From positions 62,001 to 126,000 of the forward strand of contig NZ_UUIS01000093.1 of NCBI RefSeq assembly GCF_900589395.1: a stretch of DNA of 64,000 bases. The letters run 5' to 3'. Below are positions 1 to 8,168 of the stretch, in pieces. Position numbers and translations under genes: made by a program. The notes beneath the pieces were generated by a model. That model was given only the letters and a program-made list of their open reading frames with translations, did not search any database and was not told the origin of the DNA. Positions within the stretch are counted from its first letter, which is position 1. Every line of letters begins with the position of its first letter. The stretch is from Pseudomonas viridiflava. Its GTDB lineage: Bacteria > Pseudomonadota > Gammaproteobacteria > Pseudomonadales > Pseudomonadaceae.

Positions 1-48
1 AGCGGCATGGCGGGCAGTCGAAGGCGGATGATGCGCCCGAGTCTACCC

Positions 49-783
49 TCAATCCTGCGGGGCGGGCGTGCGCGCCAGGCAGTAGATGTCAACACGCCGG
101 GCGCCGGCCTGGATCAGCAGGTGCGCCAGCGTCTGGGCGGTGGTGCCGGTGGTCAGCACGTCGTCGACCACGGCCAGGTGCCGGTCGCGTACGGCGTGGC
201 GGTCGCGCAGGGAAAAGGCATCGGCCAGGTTGTGCTTGCGGGCCCTGGCATCCAGCCCTTGCTGCGACGGTGTTTCACGAATGCGCTGCAACTGGCGTTC
301 ATCCACGGGTATCTGCAACGTTTTTCCCAGCCAGCCGGCCAGCATCGCCGCCTGGTTGAAGCCGCGCTGGCGCAGGCGCTGGCGGGCCAGGGGCACGGGC
401 AATAAAGCGTCGGGGCGTGGCAGGCCTTCATCGAAACGGTGTTGCAGGTACAGCGCCATCAGGTCAGCGAGCAGCCGGCCCAGCGGCCATTGCCCCTGGT
501 GCTTGAAGCGAGTGATCAGCCGGTCGACCACAAAGCGATATTCCCACGGCGCAATCACCTGGCTGAAGGCTGGCGGTCGCAGGCGGCAACCGGTGCACAG
601 GCGCTCAGCACCCGACAACGGCAAGGCGCAGCCCGGGCATTGTGCTCCCAGCCACGGCAACTCGGCCTCACACGGCACGCACAGCGGCAGATCGGTGTCG
701 CTGGGTTCATCGCACAACAAGCAAAATTGTCTGTTTTTTAACCAGATGTAAACCTGATTATCTTTGCATGGTTGACAAGGCAT
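49..783 (-). CDS. comF: ComF family phosphoribosyltransferase-like protein
   Basis: 244 residues, close to the usual ComF length. The N-terminal third carries paired CxxC zinc-ribbon motifs (CLLC, CVPC, CPGC, CTGC). The C-terminal half holds the type I phosphoribosyltransferase PRPP loop, VDDVLTTGTTAQ. ComF proteins are linked to DNA uptake in naturally competent bacteria, but the biochemical role in Pseudomonas is unsettled. The start is backed by AAGGA seven bases upstream of the ATG. The gene diverges from bioB, and its first codons overlap the predicted BirA operator and bioB -35 box, so occupancy there could also affect comF. Family assignment is firm; the molecular function is inference. 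Confidence 0.9.
   Translation of the reverse strand: MPCQPCKDNQVYIWLKNRQFCLLCDEPSDTDLPLCVPCEAELPWLGAQCPGCALPLSGAERLCTGCRLRPPAFSQVIAPWEYRFVVDRLITRFKHQGQWPLGRLLADLMALYLQHRFDEGLPRPDALLPVPLARQRLRQRGFNQAAMLAGWLGKTLQIPVDERQLQRIRETPSQQGLDARARKHNLADAFSLRDRHAVRDRHLAVVDDVLTTGTTAQTLAHLLIQAGARRVDIYCLARTPAPQD
746..778 (+). promoter_or_regulatory. BirA-type biotin operator upstream of bioB
   Basis: The half-sites ATGTAAACC (746-754) and GGTTGACAA (770-778) form an inverted repeat with a 15-base spacer. Each differs by one base from the BirA operator half-site TTGTAAACC/GGTTTACAA known from enterobacterial bio promoters. The right half-site contains the bioB -35 hexamer, which suits biotin-dependent repression. 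The operator lies entirely inside the first codons of the divergent comF. Direct binding is inferred. Confidence 0.7.
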
Positions 784-800
784 GGCCGTTCCTTAACTAT
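772..800 (+). promoter_or_regulatory. Predicted sigma-70 promoter of the bio operon
   Basis: A perfect -35 TTGACA (772-777) is followed after 17 bases by AACTAT (795-800), a weak -10. A TAACTA reading with 16-base spacing is also possible. The 5' UTR to the bioB ATG at 896 would be about 90 bases. Confidence 0.5.
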
Positions 801-895
801 GCCGAAATTCAAGCCGAACAACCGCGTCGCGCCTGTGGTCTTTGCGCTCCGGTGCGGTGTTCTTCAACTGTCAGATTCCAAAAAGGAGCCGCCCG

Positions 896-1954
896 ATGAG
901 CGCCAGCACCACCGCCACCCTGCGTCACGACTGGACTTTAGCCGAGGTCAAGGCACTGTTTGTGCAGCCTTTCAATGACCTGTTGTTTCAGGCGCAGACG
1001 GTGCATCGCGCTCATTTCGATGCCAACCGCGTGCAGGTCTCGACCCTGCTGTCGATCAAGACCGGCGCTTGCCCCGAAGACTGCAAGTACTGCCCGCAGT
1101 CGGGCCACTACAACACCGGCCTGGACAAGCAGAAGCTGCTCGAGGTGCAAAAGGTGCTGGAGGAGGCCGCCCGGGCCAAGGCCATCGGTTCTACCCGGTT
1201 CTGCATGGGTGCGGCCTGGAAGCATCCCTCGGCCAAGGACATGCCCTACGTGCTGGAGATGGTAAAAGGCGTGAAGGCGCTGGGCCTGGAGACCTGCATG
1301 ACCCTGGGCCGGCTTGACCAGGAGCAGACCGAGGCGCTGGCCTCGGCAGGCCTGGATTACTACAACCACAACCTTGATACGTCGCCGGAGTTCTACGGCA
1401 GCATCATCACGACCCGCACCTACAGCGAGCGCCTGCAGACCCTGGCGTATGTGCGTGAGTCGGGGATGAAGATCTGCTCGGGCGGCATCCTGGGCATGGG
1501 CGAGTCGCTGGACGACCGCGCCGGGCTGCTGATCCAGTTGGCCAACCTGCCCGAACACCCCGAGTCGGTGCCGATCAACATGCTGGTCAAGGTCGCCGGC
1601 ACGCCACTGGAAAATGCCGAGGACGTCGACCCGTTCGACTTCATCCGCATGCTGGCCGTGGCGCGCATCCTGATGCCGCAATCGCATGTGCGGCTGTCGG
1701 CCGGTCGCGAGGCCATGAACGAGCAGATGCAGGCCCTGGCATTCTTCGCCGGTGCCAACTCGATCTTCTACGGTGAAAAACTGCTGACCACCGCCAACCC
1801 GCAGGCCGACAAGGACATGCTGCTGTTCAAGCGCCTGGGCATCGAGCCCGAGGCCGGGCAGGACCACGCCGATGACGTGCACCAGGCGGCCATCGAGCAG
1901 GCGCTGGTCGAGCAGCAAGGCAGTGCGATGTTCTACAACGCCGTTTCGGCCTGA
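896..1954 (+). CDS. bioB: Biotin synthase
   Basis: 352 residues. This radical-SAM enzyme inserts sulfur into dethiobiotin to give biotin, the last pathway step. The [4Fe-4S] motif CPEDCKYC places the cysteines at 59, 63 and 66. The FCMGAAW and YYNHNLDTS segments are typical of BioB. The ATG at 896 is chosen because AAAAGGAG sits 8 bases upstream. An upstream in-frame ATG at 842 lacks such a site and would add 18 unconserved residues. First gene of the bioBFHCD operon, 15 bases before bioF. Confidence 0.97.
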   Translation: MSASTTATLRHDWTLAEVKALFVQPFNDLLFQAQTVHRAHFDANRVQVSTLLSIKTGACPEDCKYCPQSGHYNTGLDKQKLLEVQKVLEEAARAKAIGSTRFCMGAAWKHPSAKDMPYVLEMVKGVKALGLETCMTLGRLDQEQTEALASAGLDYYNHNLDTSPEFYGSIITTRTYSERLQTLAYVRESGMKICSGGILGMGESLDDRAGLLIQLANLPEHPESVPINMLVKVAGTPLENAEDVDPFDFIRMLAVARILMPQSHVRLSAGREAMNEQMQALAFFAGANSIFYGEKLLTTANPQADKDMLLFKRLGIEPEAGQDHADDVHQAAIEQALVEQQGSAMFYNAVSA

Positions 1955-1969
1955 GCAGGCGAGGTCAGC

Positions 1970-3160
1970 ATGGCTTTCGATCTTCAGGCGCGCCTTGATG
2001 CACGCCGCGCCGCGCAGCTGTACCGTCAACGCCCGTTGCTGCAGAGCCCGCAAGGCCCGCTGGCGGTAGTCGACGGGCAGCCGTTGCTGACCTTTTGCAA
2101 CAACGACTACCTGGGCCTGGCCAACCATCCGCAGGTGGTGGCCGCCTGGCGGGCCGGCGCCGAACGCTGGGGCGTGGGCGGCGGGGCGTCGCACCTGGTC
2201 ATTGGCCACAGCGGGCCGCACCACGATCTGGAGCTGGCGCTGGCCGAGTTTACCGGGCGCCCCCGGGCGCTGTTGTTCTCCAATGGCTACATGGCCAACC
2301 TCGGCACGGTCACGGCGCTGGTCGGGCAGGGCGATACGGTGCTCGAAGACCGCCTAAACCATGCCTCGCTGCTCGATGCCGGCCTGCTCAGCGGCGCGCG
2401 CTTCAGCCGCTACCTGCACAACGATGCCGTCAGCCTGCAAAGCCGGCTGGCCAAGGCGGCGGGCGACAGCCTGGTGGTCACCGACGGGGTGTTCAGCATG
2501 GACGGCGACATCGCCGACCTGCCGGCCCTGGCCCGTACCGCGAAAAGCCGAGGCGCCTGGCTGATGGTCGATGATGCCCACGGGTTCGGCGCGCTGGGTG
2601 CCAGCGGCGGCGGCAGTGTCGAACACTTCGGCCTGGGCCTGGATGACGTGCCGGTGCTGATCGGTACCCTGGGCAAGGCCTTTGGTACGTCGGGGGCCTT
2701 TGTGGCCGGCAGCGACGACTTGATCGAGACGCTGATTCAGTTCGCCCGGCCTTATATCTACACCACCAGCCAGCCGCCGGCGCTGGCCTGCGCGACGCTC
2801 AAGAGCCTTGAACTGCTGCGCAGCGAGTCGTGGCGGCGCGAGCATCTGGCCGCGCTGATCAGCCAGTTTCGCCACGGCGCCGGGCAGATCGGACTGCAGT
2901 TGATGGACAGTTTCACGCCCATCCAGCCGATCCTGATCGGCGATGCCGGGCGCGCCATGCGTCTCTCGCAATTGCTGCGCGAGCGCGGCCTGCTGGTGAG
3001 TGCCATTCGCCCACCCACCGTGCCCGCCGGCAGCGCCCGCTTGCGGGTCACGCTGACCGCCGCCCATACGTGCGAACAAGTGCAACGTTTGCTGGAGGCC
3101 CTGGCGCAGAGCTGGGCTCTGTTGGGCGAAAATGAAGTGCAGCAGGCCACGCATGCGTGA
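1970..3160 (+). CDS. bioF: 8-amino-7-oxononanoate synthase
   Basis: 396 residues. This PLP enzyme of the alpha-oxoamine synthase family condenses pimeloyl-ACP with L-alanine to give KAPA. The Schiff-base lysine is K236 in GTLGKAFGTSG. The glycine-rich GVGGGASHLVIGH segment and the DDAHGFG motif (PLP ring and nitrogen contacts) are present. Length fits the family. It follows bioB directly and its 3' end overlaps the start of bioH by 8 bases, implying translational coupling. Confidence 0.96.
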   Translation: MAFDLQARLDARRAAQLYRQRPLLQSPQGPLAVVDGQPLLTFCNNDYLGLANHPQVVAAWRAGAERWGVGGGASHLVIGHSGPHHDLELALAEFTGRPRALLFSNGYMANLGTVTALVGQGDTVLEDRLNHASLLDAGLLSGARFSRYLHNDAVSLQSRLAKAAGDSLVVTDGVFSMDGDIADLPALARTAKSRGAWLMVDDAHGFGALGASGGGSVEHFGLGLDDVPVLIGTLGKAFGTSGAFVAGSDDLIETLIQFARPYIYTTSQPPALACATLKSLELLRSESWRREHLAALISQFRHGAGQIGLQLMDSFTPIQPILIGDAGRAMRLSQLLRERGLLVSAIRPPTVPAGSARLRVTLTAAHTCEQVQRLLEALAQSWALLGENEVQQATHA

Positions 3161-3884
3161 CCGTTTGCTGTTGTTGCCCGGCTGGGGCCTGGGTGTCGCG
3201 CCGCTGGAGCCTTTGGCCGCCGTGCTGCGCGGGCTGGATGCGCACCTTGAGGTCGACATCGCGCCCTTGCCGCAACCGGGCAGCGCCGATGTGCAGGCCT
3301 GGCTCGATGAACTGGATGCACGGTTGCCGGAGCACACCTGGCTGGGCGGCTGGTCGTTGGGCGGTATGCTCGCCGCCTTGCTGGCCGCCCGACGCGGCGA
3401 GCGCTGCCGTGGGTTGCTGACCCTTGCCAGCAATGCCTGTTTCGTGCAACGCCATGACTGGCCGCACGCCATGCCCGAGGCGGATTTTGCCGCGTTCGTG
3501 GCCGGCTGCGAACACGACCCGCAGGCGACCCTCAAGCGGTTCGCCCTGTTGTGCAGCCAGGGCGGTGGCGACCCACGTGGCGTGTCGCGTCAGCTCAACG
3601 CCACCTTGGCGGCGGTCGCGCCACCGGTGCTGCTGGACGGTCTGCGGGTGCTTGGGCAACTCGACATCCGCCAGGCCTTGCAAGACTTCGCGGGCCCCCA
3701 GTTGCATGTGTTTGCCGGGCGCGATGCCCTGGTGCCGGGGCAGGCGGCCAGTGATGTGCTGGACCTGCTGGCGGATGTCGAGACGGGCCTGATCGAACAG
3801 GCCAGCCATGCTTTTATCCTGGAAAGCCCGCACAGTGTGGCGGCGACGATCCGGACCTTTGTGCGCAGGGGGCGCGATGACTGA
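3153..3884 (+). CDS. bioH: Pimeloyl-ACP methyl ester esterase
   Basis: 243 residues. This alpha/beta hydrolase releases methanol from pimeloyl-ACP methyl ester, ending BioC-primed pimelate assembly. The nucleophile elbow GWSLGG puts the catalytic serine at 68. FAGRDALVP holds the likely acid and ASHAFI the histidine. The start at 3153 (MRDRLLLLPGWG) aligns with the family N-terminus. An in-frame ATG at 3132, still inside bioF, would add seven residues and cannot be excluded. Overlaps bioF and bioC by 8 bases each. Confidence 0.93.
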   Translation: MRDRLLLLPGWGLGVAPLEPLAAVLRGLDAHLEVDIAPLPQPGSADVQAWLDELDARLPEHTWLGGWSLGGMLAALLAARRGERCRGLLTLASNACFVQRHDWPHAMPEADFAAFVAGCEHDPQATLKRFALLCSQGGGDPRGVSRQLNATLAAVAPPVLLDGLRVLGQLDIRQALQDFAGPQLHVFAGRDALVPGQAASDVLDLLADVETGLIEQASHAFILESPHSVAATIRTFVRRGRDD

Positions 3885-4689
3885 TCTTTCTGGTGTACCG
3901 CTGCCGGGCGGCTTGCCGGCCAAGCGGCAGGTGGCGGCGTCCTTTTCCCGCGCAGCGGCCAGTTACGACAGCGTGGCCGACTTGCAGCGCGCGGTGGGGC
4001 AGCATCTGTTGGCGCAACTGCCGGCTGATCTGGATCCGGCCCGCTGGCTCGACCTGGGCTGTGGCACCGGGCATTTCAGCCGCTTGCTGGCGTCGCGTTT
4101 CGCCGCTGCACAAGGCGTGGCGCTGGACCTGGCCGAAGGCATGCTGCACCACGCGCAGCCGCAGGGCGGGGCGCAGCATTTCGTGGCCGGCGATGCCGAG
4201 AGCCTGCCGTTGCAGGACCAGTGCTTGGACCTGGTGTTTTCCAGCCTGGCGGTGCAATGGTGCGCTCACTTTGCCGCTGTACTCAGCGAGGCACGTCGGG
4301 TATTGCGCCCCGGCGGAGTGTTTGCGTTTTCCAGCCTGTGTGTCGGCACGCTGGACGAACTGCGCCGCAGCTGGCAGCAAGTCGACGGCCTGGTGCATGT
4401 CAATCGCTTCCGTGAACCGCAAGCCTACCAACACTTGTCCACAGTCAGCGGCCTGCGCCTGCGCAGCCTGGAGGTGCGCCCGCACGTGCTGCATTATCCG
4501 GATGTGCGCAGCCTGACCCATGAACTCAAGGCCCTGGGCGCGCATAACCTCAATCCGGGGCGCGCCACCGGCCTGACCGGCCGCGAGCGTATTCGCACGC
4601 TGGTGCAGGCGTATGAAGCCTTTCGCCAACCGCAGGGTTTGCCGGCCACTTATCAGGCGATCTATGTCGTGCTGGAAAAACAGTCATGA
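3877..4689 (+). CDS. bioC: Malonyl-ACP O-methyltransferase
   Basis: 270 residues. This SAM-dependent methyltransferase caps malonyl-ACP so that fatty-acid synthase can build the pimeloyl chain. SAM motif I reads LDLGCGTGHFS near residues 56-66. A later segment, VFSSLAVQWC, is characteristic of BioC. The start at 3877 overlaps the bioH stop by 8 bases and is preferred over an upstream ATG at 3808 inside bioH. The stop overlaps the bioD start as ATGA. Confidence 0.95.
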   Translation: MTDLSGVPLPGGLPAKRQVAASFSRAAASYDSVADLQRAVGQHLLAQLPADLDPARWLDLGCGTGHFSRLLASRFAAAQGVALDLAEGMLHHAQPQGGAQHFVAGDAESLPLQDQCLDLVFSSLAVQWCAHFAAVLSEARRVLRPGGVFAFSSLCVGTLDELRRSWQQVDGLVHVNRFREPQAYQHLSTVSGLRLRSLEVRPHVLHYPDVRSLTHELKALGAHNLNPGRATGLTGRERIRTLVQAYEAFRQPQGLPATYQAIYVVLEKQS

Positions 4690-5375
4690 GCGCTGCCTTT
4701 TTCATTGCCGGGACCGACACCGACATCGGCAAGACCACCGTGGCTGCTGGCCTCTTGCACGCGGCCCGGCGGGCGGGCCTGAGTACGGCGGCCGGCAAGC
4801 CGGTGGCTTCCGGCTGTGAATCGACTGCCAACGGGCTGCGCAACGCCGACGCCCTGGCCTTGCTGGCGCAGTGCACCACAGCGTTGACCTATGAAGAGGT
4901 CAATCCCTTTGCCCTGGCGCCGGCCATTGCCCCGCACCTGGCCGCGCGGGAAGCCGGGCTGGACCTGGGCGTGGCCACTCTGCTGGCGCCGATGCAGCGC
5001 CTGCTGGCGCGTCAGGCCGGTTTCACCCTGATCGAGGGCGCCGGTGGCTGGCGCGTGCCGCTCAGTGGCGACGAGCATCTGTCTGATCTGGCAATTGCCC
5101 TGCAGCTGCCGGTTGTCCTGGTGGTCGGCGTGCGCCTGGGCTGCATCAGCCATGCGTTGCTGACGGCCGAGGCGATTGCCCGCGACGGCCTGGTGCTGGC
5201 CGGCTGGGTGGCCAATATTGTCGATGCCCAGACCTCACGGCTTGAGGCCAACCTGGCGACATTGGCTGAACAATTGCCGGCACCTTGCCTGGGGCAGGTG
5301 CCGCGACTGTTACAGCCTGTTGCTGAAAGCGTGGCCCAATACCTGACGGTTGCGCCGCTACTGGCACTCAGGTGA
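4686..5375 (+). CDS. bioD: ATP-dependent dethiobiotin synthetase
   Basis: 229 residues, normal for BioD. It closes the ureido ring of DAPA with CO2 and ATP. The P-loop variant GTDTDIGKT spans residues 9-17 with the nucleotide lysine at K16. The GAGGWRVPL segment is the conserved substrate and metal region. It starts in a 4-base ATGA overlap with bioC and is the last gene of the operon. bioA, the DAPA aminotransferase gene, is not in this window. Confidence 0.95.
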   Translation: MSAAFFIAGTDTDIGKTTVAAGLLHAARRAGLSTAAGKPVASGCESTANGLRNADALALLAQCTTALTYEEVNPFALAPAIAPHLAAREAGLDLGVATLLAPMQRLLARQAGFTLIEGAGGWRVPLSGDEHLSDLAIALQLPVVLVVGVRLGCISHALLTAEAIARDGLVLAGWVANIVDAQTSRLEANLATLAEQLPAPCLGQVPRLLQPVAESVAQYLTVAPLLALR

Positions 5376-5512
5376 CTGATATCAAAGGCGCTTTGCCGTT
5401 TGATCAAGATTCAGCCTATGGTCAGGCATGTTGCCATTAGTCTTTTTGTTGGGCATTTTGCCGCTATCCCTGTTTCAATAGGCCTTGCTTCCTATGAGCT
5501 GAGGACTGGCTT

Positions 5513-5809
5513 ATGCAAATTTCCATGAACAACACGCTGTATCCAGGCCTGAGCGCAATCCAGGTCGGGCAGAACCGTGTCGATCAGGCGGCCTCTCAGA
5601 TCGCCAGTAACAGCATCGAAGTGTCTGGCCGCAGCCAGTCCTCCGACTTCCAGCTGGAAAACCTGCGTTCGGTCGACCGCAGCCAGCGTTCCGACCTGCC
5701 GGCCAACATCGTTGAGCTGGAAGCTGGCAAGTTCCAGGTCGAGGCGGGCGTTGCTGCGCAACGCGCCAGCAGTGAAGCGCTCGGTACGCTGATTGACACC
5801 TACGCCTGA
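5513..5809 (+). CDS. Small protein with flagellar rod/hook-like termini
   Basis: 98 residues, no assigned function. The N-terminus (YPGLSAIQVGQNRVDQAA then IASNSIEVSG) resembles the SGL...A....NNIAN box of flagellar rod and hook proteins. The C-terminus (LPANIVELEAGKFQVEAG then VAAQRASSEALGTLID) resembles their terminal helix, with no middle domain between. A GAGG-like ribosome site lies upstream. A small gene follows bioD at this position in other pseudomonads, as I recall. It is not near flagellar genes, and secretion or polymerisation is speculative. A good terminator follows at 5834. Confidence 0.75.
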   Translation: MQISMNNTLYPGLSAIQVGQNRVDQAASQIASNSIEVSGRSQSSDFQLENLRSVDRSQRSDLPANIVELEAGKFQVEAGVAAQRASSEALGTLIDTYA

Positions 5810-5833
5810 GCCCTTCAGGTGTTTTTACCTCTG

Positions 5834-5857
5834 ACGCCGTGCCCTTGAGCACGGCGT
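5834..5857 (+). terminator. Intrinsic terminator after the small rod-like gene
   Basis: ACGCCGTGC (5834-5842) pairs perfectly with GCACGGCGT (5849-5857) around a 6-base loop and is followed by a T-rich stretch. It separates the bio block from fadE. Confidence 0.75.
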
Positions 5858-6000
5858 TGTCGTTTCTGCGCGTAGCGCTGTTTCAAGGCCGCAACCGGCG
5901 GCCCCTCGACTAGACTCCTTCAATGACCCCCCGTTCTGGCTACAGGCCACGGTCCGTGCGGCCTTGCGCCGGTTCAGGACCAGCGGTGGGCAATGCGCTA

Positions 6001-6045
6001 TTGACAAGGTCCGGGTGTAAACGTAAGTTTCAAACATCTGTTTGA
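6001..6045 (+). promoter_or_regulatory. fadE promoter with PsrA-type operator
   Basis: A TTGACA -35 (6001-6006) is followed after 17 bases by TAAGTT (6024-6029). Immediately downstream lies a perfect palindrome, TCAAACATCTGTTTGA (6030-6045). It contains CAAAC-N4-GTTTG, the motif reported for PsrA, the TetR-family regulator that senses long-chain acyl-CoA in Pseudomonas. A repressor bound here would block the start point. The rest of the 330-base gap between 5810 and 6139 holds the terminator at 5834 and nothing else I recognise. Confidence 0.65.
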
Positions 6046-6139
6046 TCGGTAGGCGCTGTAAGCGCCAAAAGCGTTGAAAGTGTTCCCATCACGACCGATC
6101 AGTCATTCATACGGGATTCACCAGCAGAGGTTACAAGCT

Positions 6140-7945
6140 ATGCCTGACTACAAGGCCCCCTTGCGTGATATTCGTTTCGTGCGTGATGAGCTGCTGGGTT
6201 ATGAAGCCCATTACCAGAGCCTGCCGGCCTGCCAGGACGCCACGCCCGACATGGTCGACGCCATCCTGGAAGAAGGTGCGCGGTTCTGCGAACAGGTGCT
6301 GGCCCCGCTCAACCGCGTGGGCGACATCGAAGGCTGCCAGTGGAGCGAGGCAGGCGTGAAGACGCCGACCGGCTTCAAACAGGCCTACAAGCAATTCGTC
6401 GAAGGCGGCTGGCCGAGTCTGGCCCATGATGTCGAGCACGGCGGCCAGGGCCTGCCCGAGTCGCTGGGGCTGGCCATCAGCGAGCTGGTCGGCGAGGCCA
6501 ACTGGTCGTGGGGCATGTACCCCGGCCTGTCGCATGGCGCGATGAACACCATTTCCGAGCACGGCACGCCCGAGCAGCAGGAGACCTACCTGACCAAGCT
6601 GGTGTCCGGCGAGTGGACCGGCACCATGTGCCTGACCGAATCGCACTGCGGCACCGACCTGGGCATGCTGCGCACTCGCGCCGAGCCTCAGGCTGACGGC
6701 TCCTACAAGGTTAGCGGCACCAAGATCTTCATTTCCGCCGGCGAACACGACATGGCCGATAACATCGTCCATATCGTGCTGGCCCGCCTGCCGGATGCAC
6801 CGGCCGGCACCAAGGGCATTTCGCTGTTCATCGTGCCCAAGTTCCTGCCCGACGCCCAGGGTGGCCTCGGTGAGCGCAACGCGGTGGCCTGCGGTTCGCT
6901 CGAGCACAAGATGGGCATTCACGGCAACGCCACGTGCGTGATGAACTTCGACGGCGCTACCGGTTTTCTGATCGGCCCGCCGAACAAGGGCCTGAACTGC
7001 ATGTTCACCTTCATGAACACCGCGCGCCTGGGCACTGCACTGCAAGGCCTGGCCCATGCCGAAGTGGCGTTCCAGGGCGGCCTGCAATACGCCCGCGACC
7101 GCTTGCAGATGCGCTCGCTGACCGGCCCCAAGGCCCCGGACAAGGCCGCTGACCCGATTATCGTGCACCCCGATGTACGGCGCATGCTGCTGACCATGAA
7201 GGCCTTTGCCGAAGGCACCCGGGCCATGGTGTATTTCACTGCCAAGCAGGTCGACATCGTCAAGTACAGCCAGGACGAAGAACAGCGCAAGGCCGCCGAT
7301 GCCCTGCTGGCCTTCATGACCCCGATTGCCAAGGCGTTCATGACCGAGGTGGGCTTTGAAGCGGCCAACCATGGCGTGCAGATCTATGGCGGTCACGGCT
7401 TCATCGCCGAGTGGGGCATGGAGCAGAACGTGCGCGACAGCCGTATCTCGATGCTTTACGAGGGCACCACCGGCATCCAGGCCCTGGACCTGCTGGGCCG
7501 CAAGGTGCTGATGACCCAGGGCGAGGCGCTCAAGGGCTTTACCCGGATCGTCCACAAGTTTTGCCAGGCCAACGAGGGCAATGAAGCCATCGCCGCGTTC
7601 ACCGCGCCACTGGCAGCGTTGAACAAGGAGTGGGGCGAACTGACCATGAAGGTCGGCATGGCCGCCATGAAGGACCGCGAAGAAGTGGGCGCCGCTTCTG
7701 TGGACTACCTGATGTTCTCGGGTTATGCGTGCCTGGCCTACTTCTGGGCCGACATGGCACGTGCCGCAGCGCAGAAACTGGCCGAAGGCACCTCGGAAGA
7801 GGCGTTCTACACCGCCAAGCTGCAGACCGCGCGCTTCTATTACGAGCGCATCCTGCCACGCACCCGCACCCATGCGGCGGCGATCGTATCGGGCGCGGCC
7901 AACCTGATGGACATGAAAGAAGAAGACTTCGGCCTGGGTTATTGA
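6140..7945 (+). CDS. Long-chain type acyl-CoA dehydrogenase (FadE1-like)
   Basis: 601 residues. This FAD enzyme takes the first step of fatty-acid beta-oxidation. It belongs to the 600-residue class with N-terminal, middle and C-terminal ACAD domains plus an extra C-terminal helical domain. The catalytic glutamate is expected at E441 in LYEGTTGIQALDL. FAD/substrate segments MCLTESHCGTDLG and KIFISAGEHD are present. The ATG at 6140 has AGAGG upstream; an upstream extension to 6074 lacks support. As I recall, this is the position of the PA0506 homologue in P. aeruginosa. The exact chain-length preference is unknown. Confidence 0.93.
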   Translation: MPDYKAPLRDIRFVRDELLGYEAHYQSLPACQDATPDMVDAILEEGARFCEQVLAPLNRVGDIEGCQWSEAGVKTPTGFKQAYKQFVEGGWPSLAHDVEHGGQGLPESLGLAISELVGEANWSWGMYPGLSHGAMNTISEHGTPEQQETYLTKLVSGEWTGTMCLTESHCGTDLGMLRTRAEPQADGSYKVSGTKIFISAGEHDMADNIVHIVLARLPDAPAGTKGISLFIVPKFLPDAQGGLGERNAVACGSLEHKMGIHGNATCVMNFDGATGFLIGPPNKGLNCMFTFMNTARLGTALQGLAHAEVAFQGGLQYARDRLQMRSLTGPKAPDKAADPIIVHPDVRRMLLTMKAFAEGTRAMVYFTAKQVDIVKYSQDEEQRKAADALLAFMTPIAKAFMTEVGFEAANHGVQIYGGHGFIAEWGMEQNVRDSRISMLYEGTTGIQALDLLGRKVLMTQGEALKGFTRIVHKFCQANEGNEAIAAFTAPLAALNKEWGELTMKVGMAAMKDREEVGAASVDYLMFSGYACLAYFWADMARAAAQKLAEGTSEEAFYTAKLQTARFYYERILPRTRTHAAAIVSGAANLMDMKEEDFGLGY

Positions 7946-7970
7946 TCGGCTGGATCCTTCATTTTTCGCA

Positions 7971-8003
7971 GGCGCGCCCCGCTGCTTCTACGGGGGGCGC
8001 GCC
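7971..8003 (+). terminator. GC-rich stem-loop after fadE1, possible terminator
   Basis: GGCGCGCCCC (7971-7980) pairs with GGGGCGCGCC (7994-8003). The stem is very stable, but no T-run follows, so efficient intrinsic termination is uncertain. Confidence 0.4.
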
Positions 8004-8168
8004 GCTCCTGCGTCATGCTTCCTTTATCATTCGATCAATGTTTCCCGATTCCTGCCGTTACAGAAATTAGTTGGCTATTTGGTTCCTACCGAATGCATTA
8101 CTAACCTAGCAAGGGCACAATGCCACCATGCCGGGCCATTTTCTGATGCCGAGTAGGAGACATCCCCC

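Noticed and set aside
938..2224. 428-codon minus-strand ORF opposite bioB and bioF
   Set aside because: Spans two genuine genes on the other strand and resembles no protein family.
6131..7873. 580-codon minus-strand ORF opposite fadE1
   Set aside because: Same reason: it mirrors the codon structure of the real gene and shows no domain.
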